Under the pieces are notes generated by a model. That model saw only the letters and a list, made by a program, of their open reading frames with translations, was not told the origin of the DNA and did no database searches. Below are positions 7,708 through 16,901 of a DNA stretch of 38,484 bases, in pieces (the stretch's first letter is position 1; each line of letters opens with the position of its first letter). Source of the DNA: Kiritimatiellia bacterium (GTDB lineage Bacteria > Verrucomicrobiota > Kiritimatiellia > RFP12 > UBA1067). The position numbers were made by a program, and so were the translations under genes. The stretch spans positions 1-38,484 of the forward strand of contig JAKSOW010000015.1 in the NCBI GenBank assembly GCA_024405395.1, read 5' to 3'.

Positions 7708-8079
7708 TCAAGACTCGTACGGTCCCAGAAACTCATCCCGGAAGTCGAATCCACCGATGAAATCCGCCTTTGAATCGGATTCGGTCTTTCCGATGCGCTT
7801 ATGGTCAACAAGATTGAACACGATCTCGCCCACATCCTCGCAACAGGTCACACCCCAATCCGTCAGCACAGTAAAGGCCATTGGCCCCCAGGCATCCAAC
7901 GCCATGTCTCGGAACCACGACAGCAGTTCCTGCCCCGTCACATGGCCCTGGGCGCTTTCGCTGGCCGCGTGGATGACATCCAGCACAAAGTCGTAGGCCC
8001 GCGAATCGTATCGGCTGTCGGCAGCAAGGATATCCGAATAGGATTCCTTCTCAAAGGTAAGCGCAGGGGGCGTTTCCAT
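7708..8079 (-). CDS. Minf_1886 family protein
   Basis: 123-residue small acidic protein of the Minf_1886 family, a conserved family of unknown function found mainly in Verrucomicrobia, Planctomycetes and relatives. Recognisable family features are the DSRYDSRAYDFV start region, HVTGQELL, the GPMAFTVL-DWGV stretch, EDVGEIVFNLV and the terminal DFIGGFDFRDEF. There is no signal peptide or membrane segment, so it should be cytosolic. Its ATG overlaps the stop of the upstream HIT gene (TAATG), indicating translational coupling, and rsgA starts 7 bp after its stop. Placement between rnc, a HIT protein and rsgA would fit an RNA or ribosome-related role, but that is inference. It is a useful taxonomic hint for the PVC group. 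Confidence 0.85.
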   Translation of the reverse strand: METPPALTFEKESYSDILAADSRYDSRAYDFVLDVIHAASESAQGHVTGQELLSWFRDMALDAWGPMAFTVLTDWGVTCCEDVGEIVFNLVDHKRIGKTESDSKADFIGGFDFRDEFLGPYES

Positions 8080-8489
8080 TAGGCCATCCGAATGCGTTCC
8101 GCGAGCTGCGCAAGGTGGGCCATGTCGCCCTTGTGGTTCTCGAAGGTGATTTCGCCCTCGCCATCCCCAGTCCTGGGGATGATGTGGAAATGGACATGCG
8201 GCACCGTCTGGCCCGCGGCCAGGCCATTGTTCTGAAGCACGTTGAAGCCATCGCAGGGCAACGTCGCCTTGATGTGGGCGGCAATCTTCTTCACGCGGGC
8301 GACAATGCCCTGCAGCACATCCTCGGGCGTATCCAGCAAACACGTGTAATGGGCCTTGGGGATCACCAGCGTGTGCCCCTCGCTGAAGGGATTGATGTCC
8401 AGATAGGCGAGCACAAGATCGTCCTCATAGACTTTAAAGCAGGGAATCTCCCCTTCGGAAATCGCGCAGAACACACAATCGTTTTTCAT
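8079..8489 (-). CDS. HIT family nucleotide hydrolase (Hint-like)
   Basis: 136-residue histidine-triad protein of the Hint/PKCI branch, small cytosolic enzymes that hydrolyse nucleoside phosphoramidates and related AMP conjugates. The active-site triad is intact in VPHVHFHIIPR (His98, His100, His102). Cys5-X2-Cys8 near the start and a downstream histidine in KAHYTC fit the zinc site of this branch. Length matches the family. A near-perfect AGGAGG ribosome site lies 7 bp before the ATG, in the 23-bp gap after rnc, so this gene is probably strongly translated. Its stop overlaps the next start. Confidence 0.93.
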   Translation of the reverse strand: MKNDCVFCAISEGEIPCFKVYEDDLVLAYLDINPFSEGHTLVIPKAHYTCLLDTPEDVLQGIVARVKKIAAHIKATLPCDGFNVLQNNGLAAGQTVPHVHFHIIPRTGDGEGEITFENHKGDMAHLAQLAERIRMA

Positions 8490-8512
8490 TTTGCCTCCTA
8501 AGCGAGAAACAA

Positions 8513-9175
8513 CTACTGCACCTTCTCCAGCAGCGCCATGGCGGCGGCGACTTCCGCCGCCGTCTTGGACGTGGCGGTGGCGGTGGCCTTCCCCAGTCCA
8601 ACCACCTCCACCGTAACCGTGACCACGGGCGCATGATCGGGCCCAGTGATGGAATCAATGCTGTAGACAGGCTTGCGCGGCGGCCGCAGCGCCTGCGCCT
8701 TCACCTGCAGGGCGCCCTTGGGATTGGTGCGCCACTCATCCAGCGCATCGCGGACAGGCAATGCCAACTGGGCAAATACCAGACGCGCCGCCTCGAGTCC
8801 GCCATCCAGCCACACAGCCCCCATCACGGCTTCCATGGCGTCCGACAGCGGCTTAGCGCGTGGCGGCAACTCTGCGGCACCCTTGTTGCGCTTCAAGTGG
8901 TCACGCAAGCCCACCCGTTCGGCGGCTTCCGCCAACACCGCACCTGAGACCAGATGCGTGCGCCGCACCGTAAGCGGACCTTCCTGTTCGTCCGGGTAGG
9001 CGGCAAATACGGCATCCGCCGCCAACAAGCCAAAGACGGCATCCCCCAGGAACTCCAGCCGCTGATTGTCCTTGGCTTCAGGTCGATCCATGCGGCAGGC
9101 GGGAGACGTAAGCGCCCGCTCCAGCAATGCCCGATCACGGAATCGGTATCCAAGCTTCTTTTCAAATGCTTCCAT
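8513..9175 (-). CDS. rnc: Ribonuclease III
   Basis: 220-residue double-strand-specific endoribonuclease that processes rRNA precursors and other structured RNAs. The signature NQRLEFLGDAVF (residues 37-48) supplies Glu41 and Asp45; the second acidic pair is Asp112 and Glu115 in DAMEAVMGAVWLDGG. A C-terminal double-stranded RNA-binding domain spans about 150-218 and ends in an alanine-rich helix. Length is normal. The start is the ATG at 9173-9175, 6 bp after the nadK stop, with a GAGG ribosome site that overlaps that stop, so translation is coupled to nadK. Confidence 0.95.
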   Translation of the reverse strand: MEAFEKKLGYRFRDRALLERALTSPACRMDRPEAKDNQRLEFLGDAVFGLLAADAVFAAYPDEQEGPLTVRRTHLVSGAVLAEAAERVGLRDHLKRNKGAAELPPRAKPLSDAMEAVMGAVWLDGGLEAARLVFAQLALPVRDALDEWRTNPKGALQVKAQALRPPRKPVYSIDSITGPDHAPVVTVTVEVVGLGKATATATSKTAAEVAAAMALLEKVQ

Positions 9176-9181
9176 TTTGCC

Positions 9182-9982
9182 TCAGGCAGGATTCTGCGCC
9201 AGCCTCACGCTGCCGCTCCACCCCAATTTGCGGGCCAACACCTCACACGGGTCATATCCCGTCAATTCAACCAGCGAAACCGAAGACTCCGCCTTGAACA
9301 CATCCACCGATTCCCCCGCACGCAGACGAAAGACCTCCGCACCATCAACGTGCACCGCCGCGGCACACGTTGCCCGCACGGTCAACCGCGCCGTGTCGCG
9401 CACCACCAGCGGACGCGACGAGAGCGCATGCGGACAAACCGGCGTGACGACAAACGACTGCGTATCCGGCAGCAGCACGGGACCCCCGGCCGCCAGCGAA
9501 TATGCAGTTGACCCAGTCGGCGTGGAGATGATGAGCCCGTCTGCCGAGAACCTGGTGGCCGGCATGCCGTCCACCATAAGCTCCAACGTGAGCTCATGTC
9601 CAGCCGTGAGATGCGTCACCACCACGTCATTGAGCGCCAGATGACCACGAGCATTGAGCATGGACCGATGCGACAGCACGAACTTCCCGTGCGCAAGCGC
9701 ATCAAGCGCATCGTCGAAACGAGGCTCCTCAACTGCGGCCAAATAGCCCAAAGACCCCAGGTTCAGCCCCAGCAGCGGAACGCCCGGGAACTTGTGGACG
9801 GCCGAAAGCATCGTACCGTCCCCACCAAGCGCAACAACACAATCCAGCTTCTTCGTGCCCTGCACCACCTTCAGGCCCAGTTTCTGGGCTCGCGCCGACA
9901 GGCGCGCACGCGCCGCGGCAGCACCAGGCTTGCCGCGGTTGACGTGGAAGGCAATGCGAAAAACGCGAAACGGCGTAGTCAT
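9182..9982 (-). CDS. nadK: NAD kinase
   Basis: 266-residue ATP (or polyphosphate)-NAD kinase producing NADP. The diagnostic GGDGT motif is at residues 53-57, followed by [10 protein letters not shown] and the second conserved block [16 protein letters not shown]. The C-terminal beta-sandwich is complete (SSRPLVV, VHVDGAE). The N-terminus is somewhat short compared with E. coli NadK (292 residues) but starts with the usual FRIAFHVN strand. Its ATG lies 1 bp after the stop of the serine hydrolase gene; the ribosome site is weak, so coupled translation is likely. It is followed by rnc after 6 bp. Confidence 0.95.
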   Translation of the reverse strand: MTTPFRVFRIAFHVNRGKPGAAAARARLSARAQKLGLKVVQGTKKLDCVVALGGDGTMLSAVHKFPGVPLLGLNLGSLGYLAAVEEPRFDDALDALAHGKFVLSHRSMLNARGHLALNDVVVTHLTAGHELTLELMVDGMPATRFSADGLIISTPTGSTAYSLAAGGPVLLPDTQSFVVTPVCPHALSSRPLVVRDTARLTVRATCAAAVHVDGAEVFRLRAGESVDVFKAESSVSLVELTGYDPCEVLARKLGWSGSVRLAQNPA

Positions 9983-9983
9983 C

Positions 9984-11177
9984 TTATTTCAGGCGCCCCG
10001 TATAGGCATCGGACGCCTCAAACTTGGCGTTGAAGAACTTCTCGGCCGCCTGAGCACGGGCCACATCCCACGGGCGCGGCCCGCCGGTGAACTGAACCGC
10101 CCAAAGCTTGAGCTGCTTCTTCTCGGGATCCACCATGCAGTTGGTGCCCCACGCGCCGCCATGGCCGAACCAGCCATTGCCCGGCACGGAAAGACCCAGC
10201 GAATAGCCTTTGGCACAGCCTTCGGGACGAAGGTCCTTGGCCAAAATCGACTTGACCGTCTCTTCCTTGAGGATGCGCACACCGTTTTCGCCGGCACCCA
10301 GATTCATCAGCATCTTGTAGAACTTGAGCTGATCGGCCGCCGTGGTCCAGAGACCCGCACCAGCCGAGGAGAAGACCCGGTCGTCATTGTAGGGGCGCTG
10401 CATCCAGGACGCCTCCTTCTGCCACTTGGCGACCTGTCCGCCCTTCACGGTATACATCTCGATCTTGTTCTCGAGTTGGGTGTCCGTGGGCCAGAAGCCC
10501 GTGTTCGCCATGCCGAGCGGATCCAGGACACGCTCCTTGAGGAACGCCTCCCAGCGCTTGCCCGTGACCACCTCGACAACCGCCGCACCGATGTCGATGC
10601 CGACATTCGAATAGGAGGCCTGGGTGCCGGGCTCGAACTTGATCGGCTGCGACGCGGCCGTGGCCGCGACGCTCCTGAGCGGCATGCGCCGGCTCCAGCC
10701 GCCCATCAGCTGCCCATTGGGCAGTTCAAACGGAAAGCCGCCCGTGTGGTTCATCACGTCGCGGATCTTGAGCACGTTCTTCGCCTTCACCAGCGTACGT
10801 ACGCCGTTGGAATTGGCCGTCTCGATCCAGAGGGTCGCAAACTCGGGCAGATACTTGGAGACGGGATCTTCCAGCGCGATCTTGCCCTCCTCCACGAGGA
10901 TGGCGATGGTCACGCCGCAGAAGCCCTTCGTCTGCGAGCACTGCATATAGACATTGTCGAGCGCGATCGGGCGCTTCGTCTCGGCGTTGGCGTAGCCGAG
11001 GCAGGCGACTTCGTGCTTGCCATCTTTGTAGAAGATGCTGATGGCGCCAGGCATTTCGCCCTTCTCGACAAAGGGCTTGAGTGCCTCTTCGGCGAAGTGC
11101 GTGCCCGAGGGCACAAGCTGACCATGGGCGACTCCCGCAAGGAGAGCCGCCAACAACGTAAACGACCATAACTTCAT
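9984..11177 (-). CDS. Secreted serine hydrolase, beta-lactamase class C / esterase family
   Basis: 397-residue protein of the serine beta-lactamase-like (class C, PF00144) family, which in environmental bacteria is mostly esterases or D-amino-acid peptidases. Residues 1-19 are a Sec signal peptide ending in AHG. The catalytic SxxK motif is SQTK (Ser81, Lys84), the Tyr motif is YSN (Tyr189-Asn191), and the third motif appears as HGG in GHGGAWG. The protein should act in the periplasm. It lies between the DUF1080 lipoprotein (20 bp upstream) and nadK (1 bp downstream). Sequence cannot separate esterase from peptidase; a true resistance beta-lactamase is unlikely given the operon context. Confidence 0.88.
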   Translation of the reverse strand: MKLWSFTLLAALLAGVAHGQLVPSGTHFAEEALKPFVEKGEMPGAISIFYKDGKHEVACLGYANAETKRPIALDNVYMQCSQTKGFCGVTIAILVEEGKIALEDPVSKYLPEFATLWIETANSNGVRTLVKAKNVLKIRDVMNHTGGFPFELPNGQLMGGWSRRMPLRSVAATAASQPIKFEPGTQASYSNVGIDIGAAVVEVVTGKRWEAFLKERVLDPLGMANTGFWPTDTQLENKIEMYTVKGGQVAKWQKEASWMQRPYNDDRVFSSAGAGLWTTAADQLKFYKMLMNLGAGENGVRILKEETVKSILAKDLRPEGCAKGYSLGLSVPGNGWFGHGGAWGTNCMVDPEKKQLKLWAVQFTGGPRPWDVARAQAAEKFFNAKFEASDAYTGRLK

Positions 11178-11197
11178 GTCAGGCCTTGTGCTCTGGA

Positions 11198-12049
11198 TTA
11201 GAACTCACGGATCTTGAGGTTGCGGTAGGACACCGTCGAGTCGCTGTGGTCCTGAAGCTTGATGCGGCCCGTGACCGCCTCACCCCAATGCTGACCGTCC
11301 TTCGCCTCCTTGGCGTACTTGGAGACCGCCACGAGCTTGCGGAACTCTTCCGAGCCGCGATCATACTCCAGCACCTTCACGCCATTGAGCCAATGCTCGA
11401 CGTGCGCACCCTTCGAGACGACCATGCCCGTGTTCCACTCGCCCAGCGGACGGATGTACTTCTCGGCATTGTCGGTCGCCTTCAGGTCATAGAGCGCCGA
11501 AATGCGGTGCGTCCCGGTCACACCGCTCGGATTCGGCTTGTCGTAGTCCGGGTGGGCAGGATCGAGCACCTGATACTCTTCGCACGTGCCCTTGAACTGA
11601 TCCTTGTTGTAGAAATACTTCACGCCGCTGTTGGCGGCCTTGGTGAGGCGGAAGTCGAACTTGAAGGCGAAATCCTTGAACACCTTCTCGGTGACGATGT
11701 CGCCACCGCCGCCACGGCACTGGTCGGCCGGCAGCTTCTCCCACTTGCCCTGTTCGTTGATGCGCGCACGCGGCAACACGGTAAGGATGCCATCCTTGAT
11801 TTCCCAGCCCTTGTCCGGGAAGGTCTTGAGGTCAAAACGCTCGCCAACCCAGCCCTTGGTGGTCTTGCCGTCCCAAAGGAGCTGCCACCCCTCGGCCTTC
11901 TCGACTTCGGACAGCACATTCTGAGCGCAGACGCACGGCGCGCACTTGCAGGCCTTCGGGCACACGCAAGAGCAGTTCGAGGCAGACTTGTCGACGGTGG
12001 CGCAGCCGGCGATGAGCGCGGCGGCAACGGGGATGAGGATTTGCTTCAT
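11198..12049 (-). CDS. DUF1080 (3-keto-disaccharide hydrolase family) lipoprotein with Cys-rich head
   Basis: 283-residue exported lipoprotein. The signal ends in the lipobox LIAGC (Cys16). Residues 26-41 hold seven more cysteines in a CSCVC...CKC..CVC pattern, an unusual head for this family. From about residue 50 follows a single DUF1080 domain (PF06439, concanavalin-like fold): WQLLWDGKTTKGWVG at its start, GGDIVTEKVFKDFAFKFDFR, then NSGVKYFY, and the terminal RIKLQDHSDSTVSYRNLKIREF. Members of this family cleave 3-keto-glycosides or 3-keto-disaccharides after C3 oxidation. It follows the NahK-like kinase gene after 32 bp with an AAAGGA ribosome site. The role is inferred from the family; the substrate is not known. 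Confidence 0.87.
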   Translation of the reverse strand: MKQILIPVAAALIAGCATVDKSASNCSCVCPKACKCAPCVCAQNVLSEVEKAEGWQLLWDGKTTKGWVGERFDLKTFPDKGWEIKDGILTVLPRARINEQGKWEKLPADQCRGGGGDIVTEKVFKDFAFKFDFRLTKAANSGVKYFYNKDQFKGTCEEYQVLDPAHPDYDKPNPSGVTGTHRISALYDLKATDNAEKYIRPLGEWNTGMVVSKGAHVEHWLNGVKVLEYDRGSEEFRKLVAVSKYAKEAKDGQHWGEAVTGRIKLQDHSDSTVSYRNLKIREF

Positions 12050-12081
12050 GTTCTTGTTTCCTTTGTTGGTGATTGATGATC

Positions 12082-13194
12082 TTAAAGCGTTTTCAGCATG
12101 TCGCGGATCGACTTCTCACGCGCCTCGATGGACTCGCAGAGACGGAACTGCACACGGGCGCGATTGAGGTTCTGCCCCGGCTGGCGTACCTTGAAGTACT
12201 TGTCGCCGGCCAGGTAGTCCTGGAAAAAGCGCAACCCCAGCTCAAACGGCAGCAAGCGGATCGCATCGTAGAGATAGGCACGGTCAGCATCCGTGAAGAA
12301 TGCCCCCGCCTCCCTCATATAACCGCGCATGAACGCGAGGAAAAGCGTTTCGTCGAAGGCGACCTTGCCGAGATTGAGTTCCTCTTCGCCGGCGGGATTG
12401 CAGATTGAGCGCACGGCGTCGCCAACATCCACATGCACCAGGCCCGGCGAAACGGTATCCAGATCGATCATCGCCGTGCCCTTGCCGGTGAAGTCGTCGA
12501 TCATGATGTTGTTCACCTTCGGGTCACCGTGGAACATGCGCTTCTTGAGTTCGCCTGCCGCCTCGGCCTTCTCAAGCGATATGGCGAAGTCACGCCGCTC
12601 TTCGATGTAGTTGGCCAGACGCCGCGCCTCCATCGACGCCTCCAGCAGCTCACGGGCACCTGTTTGCGCGAGAGTTTGGTCGTATTGCGCCAAATACCCC
12701 GACGTAATGTGGAAACCCGGCAGCGGATCCTCTATGGAATTGGGGTCCATGTCCGACACAAGATAATGGAAATGTCCCAATGCCGCACCACATTCCAAGG
12801 CGTGTTCGGGGCTCTGCGCCGTGTCAAACGCATGCGCGGAAAGGATACGGGTGATGACGCGCCAGACCTCGCCGTTCTCGTCCTGGATGAAGTCCTCGCC
12901 ATCCTTGGTCTTGATGATACGCGGCATCTGCCACACGCGGTCATCACGCCCGGCCTTGGCGTCAGCCTCCAGCTTCTCGTGGCAATGCAGCGTAATCGCG
13001 TGCATATTCCGCATAATCTGCTCAGGATGCGGAAATACGTTGCGATTCACCCGCTGGAGGACGAGCTGAGTCTCCGTGAAGGTATTGCGATACACGGCCA
13101 GAAACGTATCGTTGATGTTGCCGCTGCCGAACGGCACCAGCGTAACGAGACGTCCCTTGACGTTGAATTTATTGACGAGCAGCGCAAGTTCCAT
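12082..13194 (-). CDS. APH-fold phosphotransferase, NahK-like sugar kinase
   Basis: 370-residue kinase of the aminoglycoside phosphotransferase fold, closest in pattern to N-acetylhexosamine 1-kinase (NahK) and its relatives. The N-lobe has FGSGNINDTFL (residues 22-32); the catalytic loop is HGDPKVNNIMID (His222, Asp224) and the metal-binding Asp follows in MIDLDT (Asp244/Asp246). No signal peptide, so cytosolic. NahK makes hexosamine-1-phosphate from free GlcNAc/GalNAc, which would fit a mucin or host-glycan diet, but the substrate is inferred. It is first in its unit, with a promoter-like pair 27 bp upstream and a TAAGGA ribosome site, followed by the DUF1080 lipoprotein gene. Confidence 0.82.
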   Translation of the reverse strand: MELALLVNKFNVKGRLVTLVPFGSGNINDTFLAVYRNTFTETQLVLQRVNRNVFPHPEQIMRNMHAITLHCHEKLEADAKAGRDDRVWQMPRIIKTKDGEDFIQDENGEVWRVITRILSAHAFDTAQSPEHALECGAALGHFHYLVSDMDPNSIEDPLPGFHITSGYLAQYDQTLAQTGARELLEASMEARRLANYIEERRDFAISLEKAEAAGELKKRMFHGDPKVNNIMIDDFTGKGTAMIDLDTVSPGLVHVDVGDAVRSICNPAGEEELNLGKVAFDETLFLAFMRGYMREAGAFFTDADRAYLYDAIRLLPFELGLRFFQDYLAGDKYFKVRQPGQNLNRARVQFRLCESIEAREKSIRDMLKTL

Positions 13195-13220
13195 GGAAAA
13201 TCCTTAGTGGAAGGGAAAAT

Positions 13221-13249
13221 AGTATACCCTATTCGGCGGAGGGACGCAA
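13221..13249 (-). promoter_or_regulatory. Promoter-like pair for the kinase-DUF1080-nadK-rnc-rsgA unit
   Basis: Minus strand: -35 TTGCGT (13244-13249), 17-bp spacer, -10 TATACT (13221-13226). Predicted start near 13214 leaves a leader of about 20 nt holding the TAAGGA ribosome site. The rest of the 129-bp gap shows no clear terminator hairpin for the upstream unit. Confidence 0.6.
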
Positions 13250-13323
13250 GAATTTCGTGGGATGTCTGTGGCAATCACCCCAGACTTTCCCTGTCAACGC
13301 AGGCGCCCCGCACCCTTTCCCTC

Positions 13324-14124
13324 TTATTGTTCCACAATGCCGAAATGCTTCTTCAATGCCGCCGCCAATGCCGCAGGCGTGCGCAGATAGGTACGCGTCG
13401 TCTTTCCATCCTTGCCACTTACCGAGAGCAGCGGCACCGTCTCGCCCGTTTCGGGATCCTGCGCAGATCCAATCGACCGCCGCCCTTCCGGCGTGGGCAT
13501 GTGCACCAGCAGGTTCGCGTGGAAGAAGGACTGCGGATGGTTGACGCAGTACCAATGGACATAGTTGAAGTCGATCGGCTCCTGCGCAGCGTCATCAAAG
13601 GAGTAGACCCTGGTCCAGACGCCCTTGATCTCCACTTCCTGTACATGCCCCAGGCGGGCCTCGGGCACAATGCGATAGCGAAGCCCCTCGCACAGGCGGG
13701 CATCACCATCCAGCTCCAGAGGTTCCAACGGCGCCCGCTGCCCCACGCCCACATCGGCGATGTACGTGGCCTTGGGGAACATCACGCGGATGACACGATG
13801 CCGGCGCGCGGGGATCGCCAGCGGCTCGCCCATGAGCCAACGCCCAAAATGCTCGACGACCGTGTAGCCCAGCTGCTTCAACAACCACGCGAAGAGTCCG
13901 TTCAGCTCGAAGCAGTAGCCGCCCCGCCCATTGACCACGATCTTCTCGAATACCTCTTCAATGGCCAGCGACCCCGCCTTGCCGCGCCAGATCTCAAGAT
14001 CCTCATAGGGGATGTGGAGCATGTGCGCCTTCTGCAGCATGAAGAGGTTCTTGACCGTCGGCGCGGGCGTACCCTTCACGCCGATGCGCCTGAGATACGC
14101 GGCAACCATTTCCTTTTCCGTCAT
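13324..14124 (-). CDS. Arylamine N-acetyltransferase
   Basis: 266-residue NAT-family acetyltransferase (PF00797), which transfers acetyl from acetyl-CoA to arylamines, hydrazines or, in some clusters, amide-forming substrates. The cysteine-protease-like triad is complete: Cys71 in RGGYCFELNGLF, His109 in RRHRVIRV and Asp124 in YIADVGVG. Length matches bacterial NATs (about 260-280). No signal peptide. A GGAGAG ribosome site precedes the ATG. It is the last gene of the long unit that begins at 29268, 25 bp after the secreted FAD oxidoreductase. Its substrate in this organism is unknown. Confidence 0.92.
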   Translation of the reverse strand: MTEKEMVAAYLRRIGVKGTPAPTVKNLFMLQKAHMLHIPYEDLEIWRGKAGSLAIEEVFEKIVVNGRGGYCFELNGLFAWLLKQLGYTVVEHFGRWLMGEPLAIPARRHRVIRVMFPKATYIADVGVGQRAPLEPLELDGDARLCEGLRYRIVPEARLGHVQEVEIKGVWTRVYSFDDAAQEPIDFNYVHWYCVNHPQSFFHANLLVHMPTPEGRRSIGSAQDPETGETVPLLSVSGKDGKTTRTYLRTPAALAAALKKHFGIVEQ

Positions 14125-14149
14125 TTTGTCTCTCCGAATTGAAGCTTTC

Positions 14150-16840
14150 TCATTTGCCCAGCACTAGCTGCGCATGTGTGGCGTAGACACGCCGCGGATC
14201 GGCGGCATATCGGGTGAGCACAGCACGGCCCAGGCCCTCGCAGTCGCCCAAACGGTAGAGCGCCCGGGCAAGGGTCAGCTCGCGCATGCAGTCGCTGCGT
14301 TCCTGGTCGGCAATGCCCAAATGCGAGATGTCCTGCTCATAGCCCTCAATCGGCGGCACGGCGCCCGACGCGATATGATGTCCGCCCACGCCCGGCATTT
14401 TCAGGAGCGCCGCCAGAACCGGCGCATTCGCCTTGTCGCCCAAGCTCTCCATCGTCTTCGCCAAAGCGCGGAAATGCGAGTAACGATTCTCGCCCGAGAG
14501 CGTTTCCGCTTTCGCGCGCAATGCCGCCATCACATCGGCATTGCCTTTGAGACCAGGACAGCCCAACGCCAGGATATAGGAATCAACCTGGCTCACACTG
14601 CGCCCGAACTGGTGCATGCCGCGGAAGTTCCAGCCTTCGTCCCAAGACTGTCCGTTGATGGCCGAAACCAGCTCCTTGACGCCCGAAGCGCTGCCCAGCA
14701 GACCCAGCACATGCGCATAGACGAGACGAGATTCAGGGCTCTTTGCCGCCGCATACGCCCGTTCGAGGAGAGGCCGTGCGCGATCACGATCGGAGAGCAC
14801 CTTGGCCAGTTCCGCATAGTTCTCACCCAACGCCGTGACAGCCGCGGACAAGTCCGCATCGGAAAGCGGCAGCACCTCGGCTGCGGCAATCTCCTCGGCC
14901 AGCAGAATGCCCTTCGCCACCAGCTCCGTCTGAAGCGTCTTCATGTCAATGGACCGGAGTTTGCGCACGCTCCGCACCGCCAAGGCGGCGGCCAACCCCG
15001 CGCCATAGCCCTGATTCTGCAGGTCAGGCTGCATGCGGAGAATCGGCATTGCGTCGCGGTGTGCACTCATGCCCAGTCCCACCACCAGAAGACCCTCGGT
15101 ATTCTTCGGCAGGATGGAACGATACGGCAGGTTCACGCGCCGTCCCTTGCGACCCGGGTTCTCCACGAAGAACTGCGGATCAATGGTCTGCCCGTGCGTG
15201 TCGAAGTTCGAATAGGTCACCGCAAAGAGATCGGGGTAGTTGCGGCCGGCCATCGCGTCCTGCACGGTCACATAATAGGCGCCATGCATGCGCCGGCGTT
15301 CGCGACTGTTGACGACCGAGGCCTGGTCCCAGACGTGTGGTCCAAAGCTCGTGCGCGCACGCAACCACTCGTAGGAGATGTCGGCGGGATCGGTGTCGTC
15401 CACAAAGAACGCATCCGTGTTCTGGTAGCTGCGGCCCAGCAGACGCGGCGTGGAGCCCGCCCCCTGAACGGAGACTTCGTCGCCCGAGATGAATTCCGTG
15501 CGTTCGCCTGCGGCCGCCGCCAGCAGCGCGTATCCCGTGGCGTCAATCACCGTCTTGGCGCGCACGATACCGATCGTGCCATCCGCCAACGCCACGCGCA
15601 CGCCGACAATCCTCGCGCCCTCCATCACCGCGTCATAGCCCTGCGCGCCAAACCAATACTCGGCCCCGGCCTTGCGCCCCTCCTGACGCAGCCATTCGGC
15701 CTTGCACACGCCATACACCGCACCCATTTTGCTCAAGGCCGCATCCAGCTCTTCCGTGAACCCGCGCTTCAACCCGTGGCAATAGAGCCCGATGCCGCCA
15801 TCCGTCATGGCGCCGCCCAGACGTCCCGCATACTCCACGCACAGCGTACGCATGCCCTTGCGCGCGGCGGCGATGGCCGCAGGGGCGCCTGCCGTGCCGC
15901 CACCCACGATCAGCACATCCACGTCGGCCAGGATCTCGTCTGGGGCCGGCAGCTTCCGTGTCACGCGCGAAATCGCGTGGGCACGGCCACAGCCCGCCGG
16001 CGGCGCGGCAAAATAGACGAAATCGGCCGCATCGAACTGATCCCGCGTCCAGGTGGCATCACGCATTTCCTGTTCCACCCGCGCCAGCGTACGGGCAGAG
16101 AAATCCGACAACGTAAAGTTCTTCGCACAGCGCCACACGCACGCCGCGAGTTTCTTCGGCATATCCGGTGCCGGCAAAAGTTGCTTCTTGGTCTCTGGCA
16201 GCGGAATCTCCTCGCACGGCGAGATTGCCGTTGCTTCAAGCCCCTCTGCGGCAGGCCGAGTGGCCGCAATGACATGGCGAACAATCCGCCATTCGCCCGC
16301 CTTCAACGGCGGCAGCACGCCTGCGCGACGAGCCAAGCTGGCCAATGGCGTCGCATCGACCACCTCGCGCGCCTTCACGAGACGCCGCCCATCGCGTCCG
16401 GCCACCCACAAACCCGTAACCTGTCCCGTGGCATCGGCGGCCACATCGCAGGGCTGCGTCCAGCACTGAAAAGCGACGCCCGCCTTCAAAAGCTCCTGGT
16501 CCAAAACCTTCTTGATCTGAAGTGGCGTAACGGCGCCAAATGACGTCTTGGCCGCGGCGTTGGGCGCATAGAGGCGCGCACGCAGTTCCGCTGGCAGATT
16601 TTCCCCGTCTTCCGGACGCAGCCGCAGCGTTCCCGCCAAATCCTCGCCCAGCGCCGAACGCGGTGCCACCAGCATCACCTTGCGACCGGCTTTGGCAGCC
16701 TCCACGGCCGCCACTACGCCGTAGGACGTACCGCCCGCCACCACGACATCGTATGTGGATGTTCCCGCCACCGCGGCCCACGCCCCCAGACAAGCGACCA
16801 GCGCCACAACCCGCAACAGCTGATTTTCTTCACTTCTCAT
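14150..16840 (-). CDS. Secreted FAD-dependent oxidoreductase with two nucleotide-binding folds and a helical tail
   Basis: 896-residue exported flavoprotein of the FAD_oxidored (PF12831) type. Residues 1-26 are a signal peptide (hydrophobic core VVALVACLGAW). Two dinucleotide folds occur: a degenerate first one, YDVVVAGGTSYG (30-41), with its own partial FAD domain to about residue 300, and a canonical second one, DVLIVGGGTAGAP (308-320), followed by GRLGGAMTDGG and the usual domain through about residue 660. The C-terminal 200 residues are alpha-helical and HEAT/TPR-like. The ATG at 16838-16840 follows a strong GGAGGTGG ribosome site; the frame is open further upstream but without signal-peptide logic. 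It follows dxr after 61 bp and precedes the N-acetyltransferase gene. The substrate is unknown. Confidence 0.85.
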   Translation of the reverse strand: MRSEENQLLRVVALVACLGAWAAVAGTSTYDVVVAGGTSYGVVAAVEAAKAGRKVMLVAPRSALGEDLAGTLRLRPEDGENLPAELRARLYAPNAAAKTSFGAVTPLQIKKVLDQELLKAGVAFQCWTQPCDVAADATGQVTGLWVAGRDGRRLVKAREVVDATPLASLARRAGVLPPLKAGEWRIVRHVIAATRPAAEGLEATAISPCEEIPLPETKKQLLPAPDMPKKLAACVWRCAKNFTLSDFSARTLARVEQEMRDATWTRDQFDAADFVYFAAPPAGCGRAHAISRVTRKLPAPDEILADVDVLIVGGGTAGAPAAIAAARKGMRTLCVEYAGRLGGAMTDGGIGLYCHGLKRGFTEELDAALSKMGAVYGVCKAEWLRQEGRKAGAEYWFGAQGYDAVMEGARIVGVRVALADGTIGIVRAKTVIDATGYALLAAAAGERTEFISGDEVSVQGAGSTPRLLGRSYQNTDAFFVDDTDPADISYEWLRARTSFGPHVWDQASVVNSRERRRMHGAYYVTVQDAMAGRNYPDLFAVTYSNFDTHGQTIDPQFFVENPGRKGRRVNLPYRSILPKNTEGLLVVGLGMSAHRDAMPILRMQPDLQNQGYGAGLAAALAVRSVRKLRSIDMKTLQTELVAKGILLAEEIAAAEVLPLSDADLSAAVTALGENYAELAKVLSDRDRARPLLERAYAAAKSPESRLVYAHVLGLLGSASGVKELVSAINGQSWDEGWNFRGMHQFGRSVSQVDSYILALGCPGLKGNADVMAALRAKAETLSGENRYSHFRALAKTMESLGDKANAPVLAALLKMPGVGGHHIASGAVPPIEGYEQDISHLGIADQERSDCMRELTLARALYRLGDCEGLGRAVLTRYAADPRRVYATHAQLVLGK

Positions 16841-16875
16841 TTCCACCTCCAGAATCTTCGACACAAACCTCAGTG

Positions 16876-16894
16876 TTTGGTCCCATGGTCCAAA
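16876..16894. promoter_or_regulatory. Imperfect palindrome between dxr and the FAD oxidoreductase gene
   Basis: TTTGGTCCCATGGTCCAAA is symmetric except for one central-arm mismatch on each side. On the transcript it could form a 5 + 2 bp hairpin. No U-run follows on the minus strand, so it is not a simple terminator. Operator or processing site are both possible; weak evidence. Confidence 0.25.
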
Positions 16895-16901
16895 TAAGCA
16901 A

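Noticed and set aside
13195..13323. Terminator or small RNA in the 129-bp gap after the N-acetyltransferase gene
   Set aside because: Only a promoter-like pair is visible; there is no inverted repeat followed by a U-run, and the short CTTTCCCT direct repeats are too simple to call.
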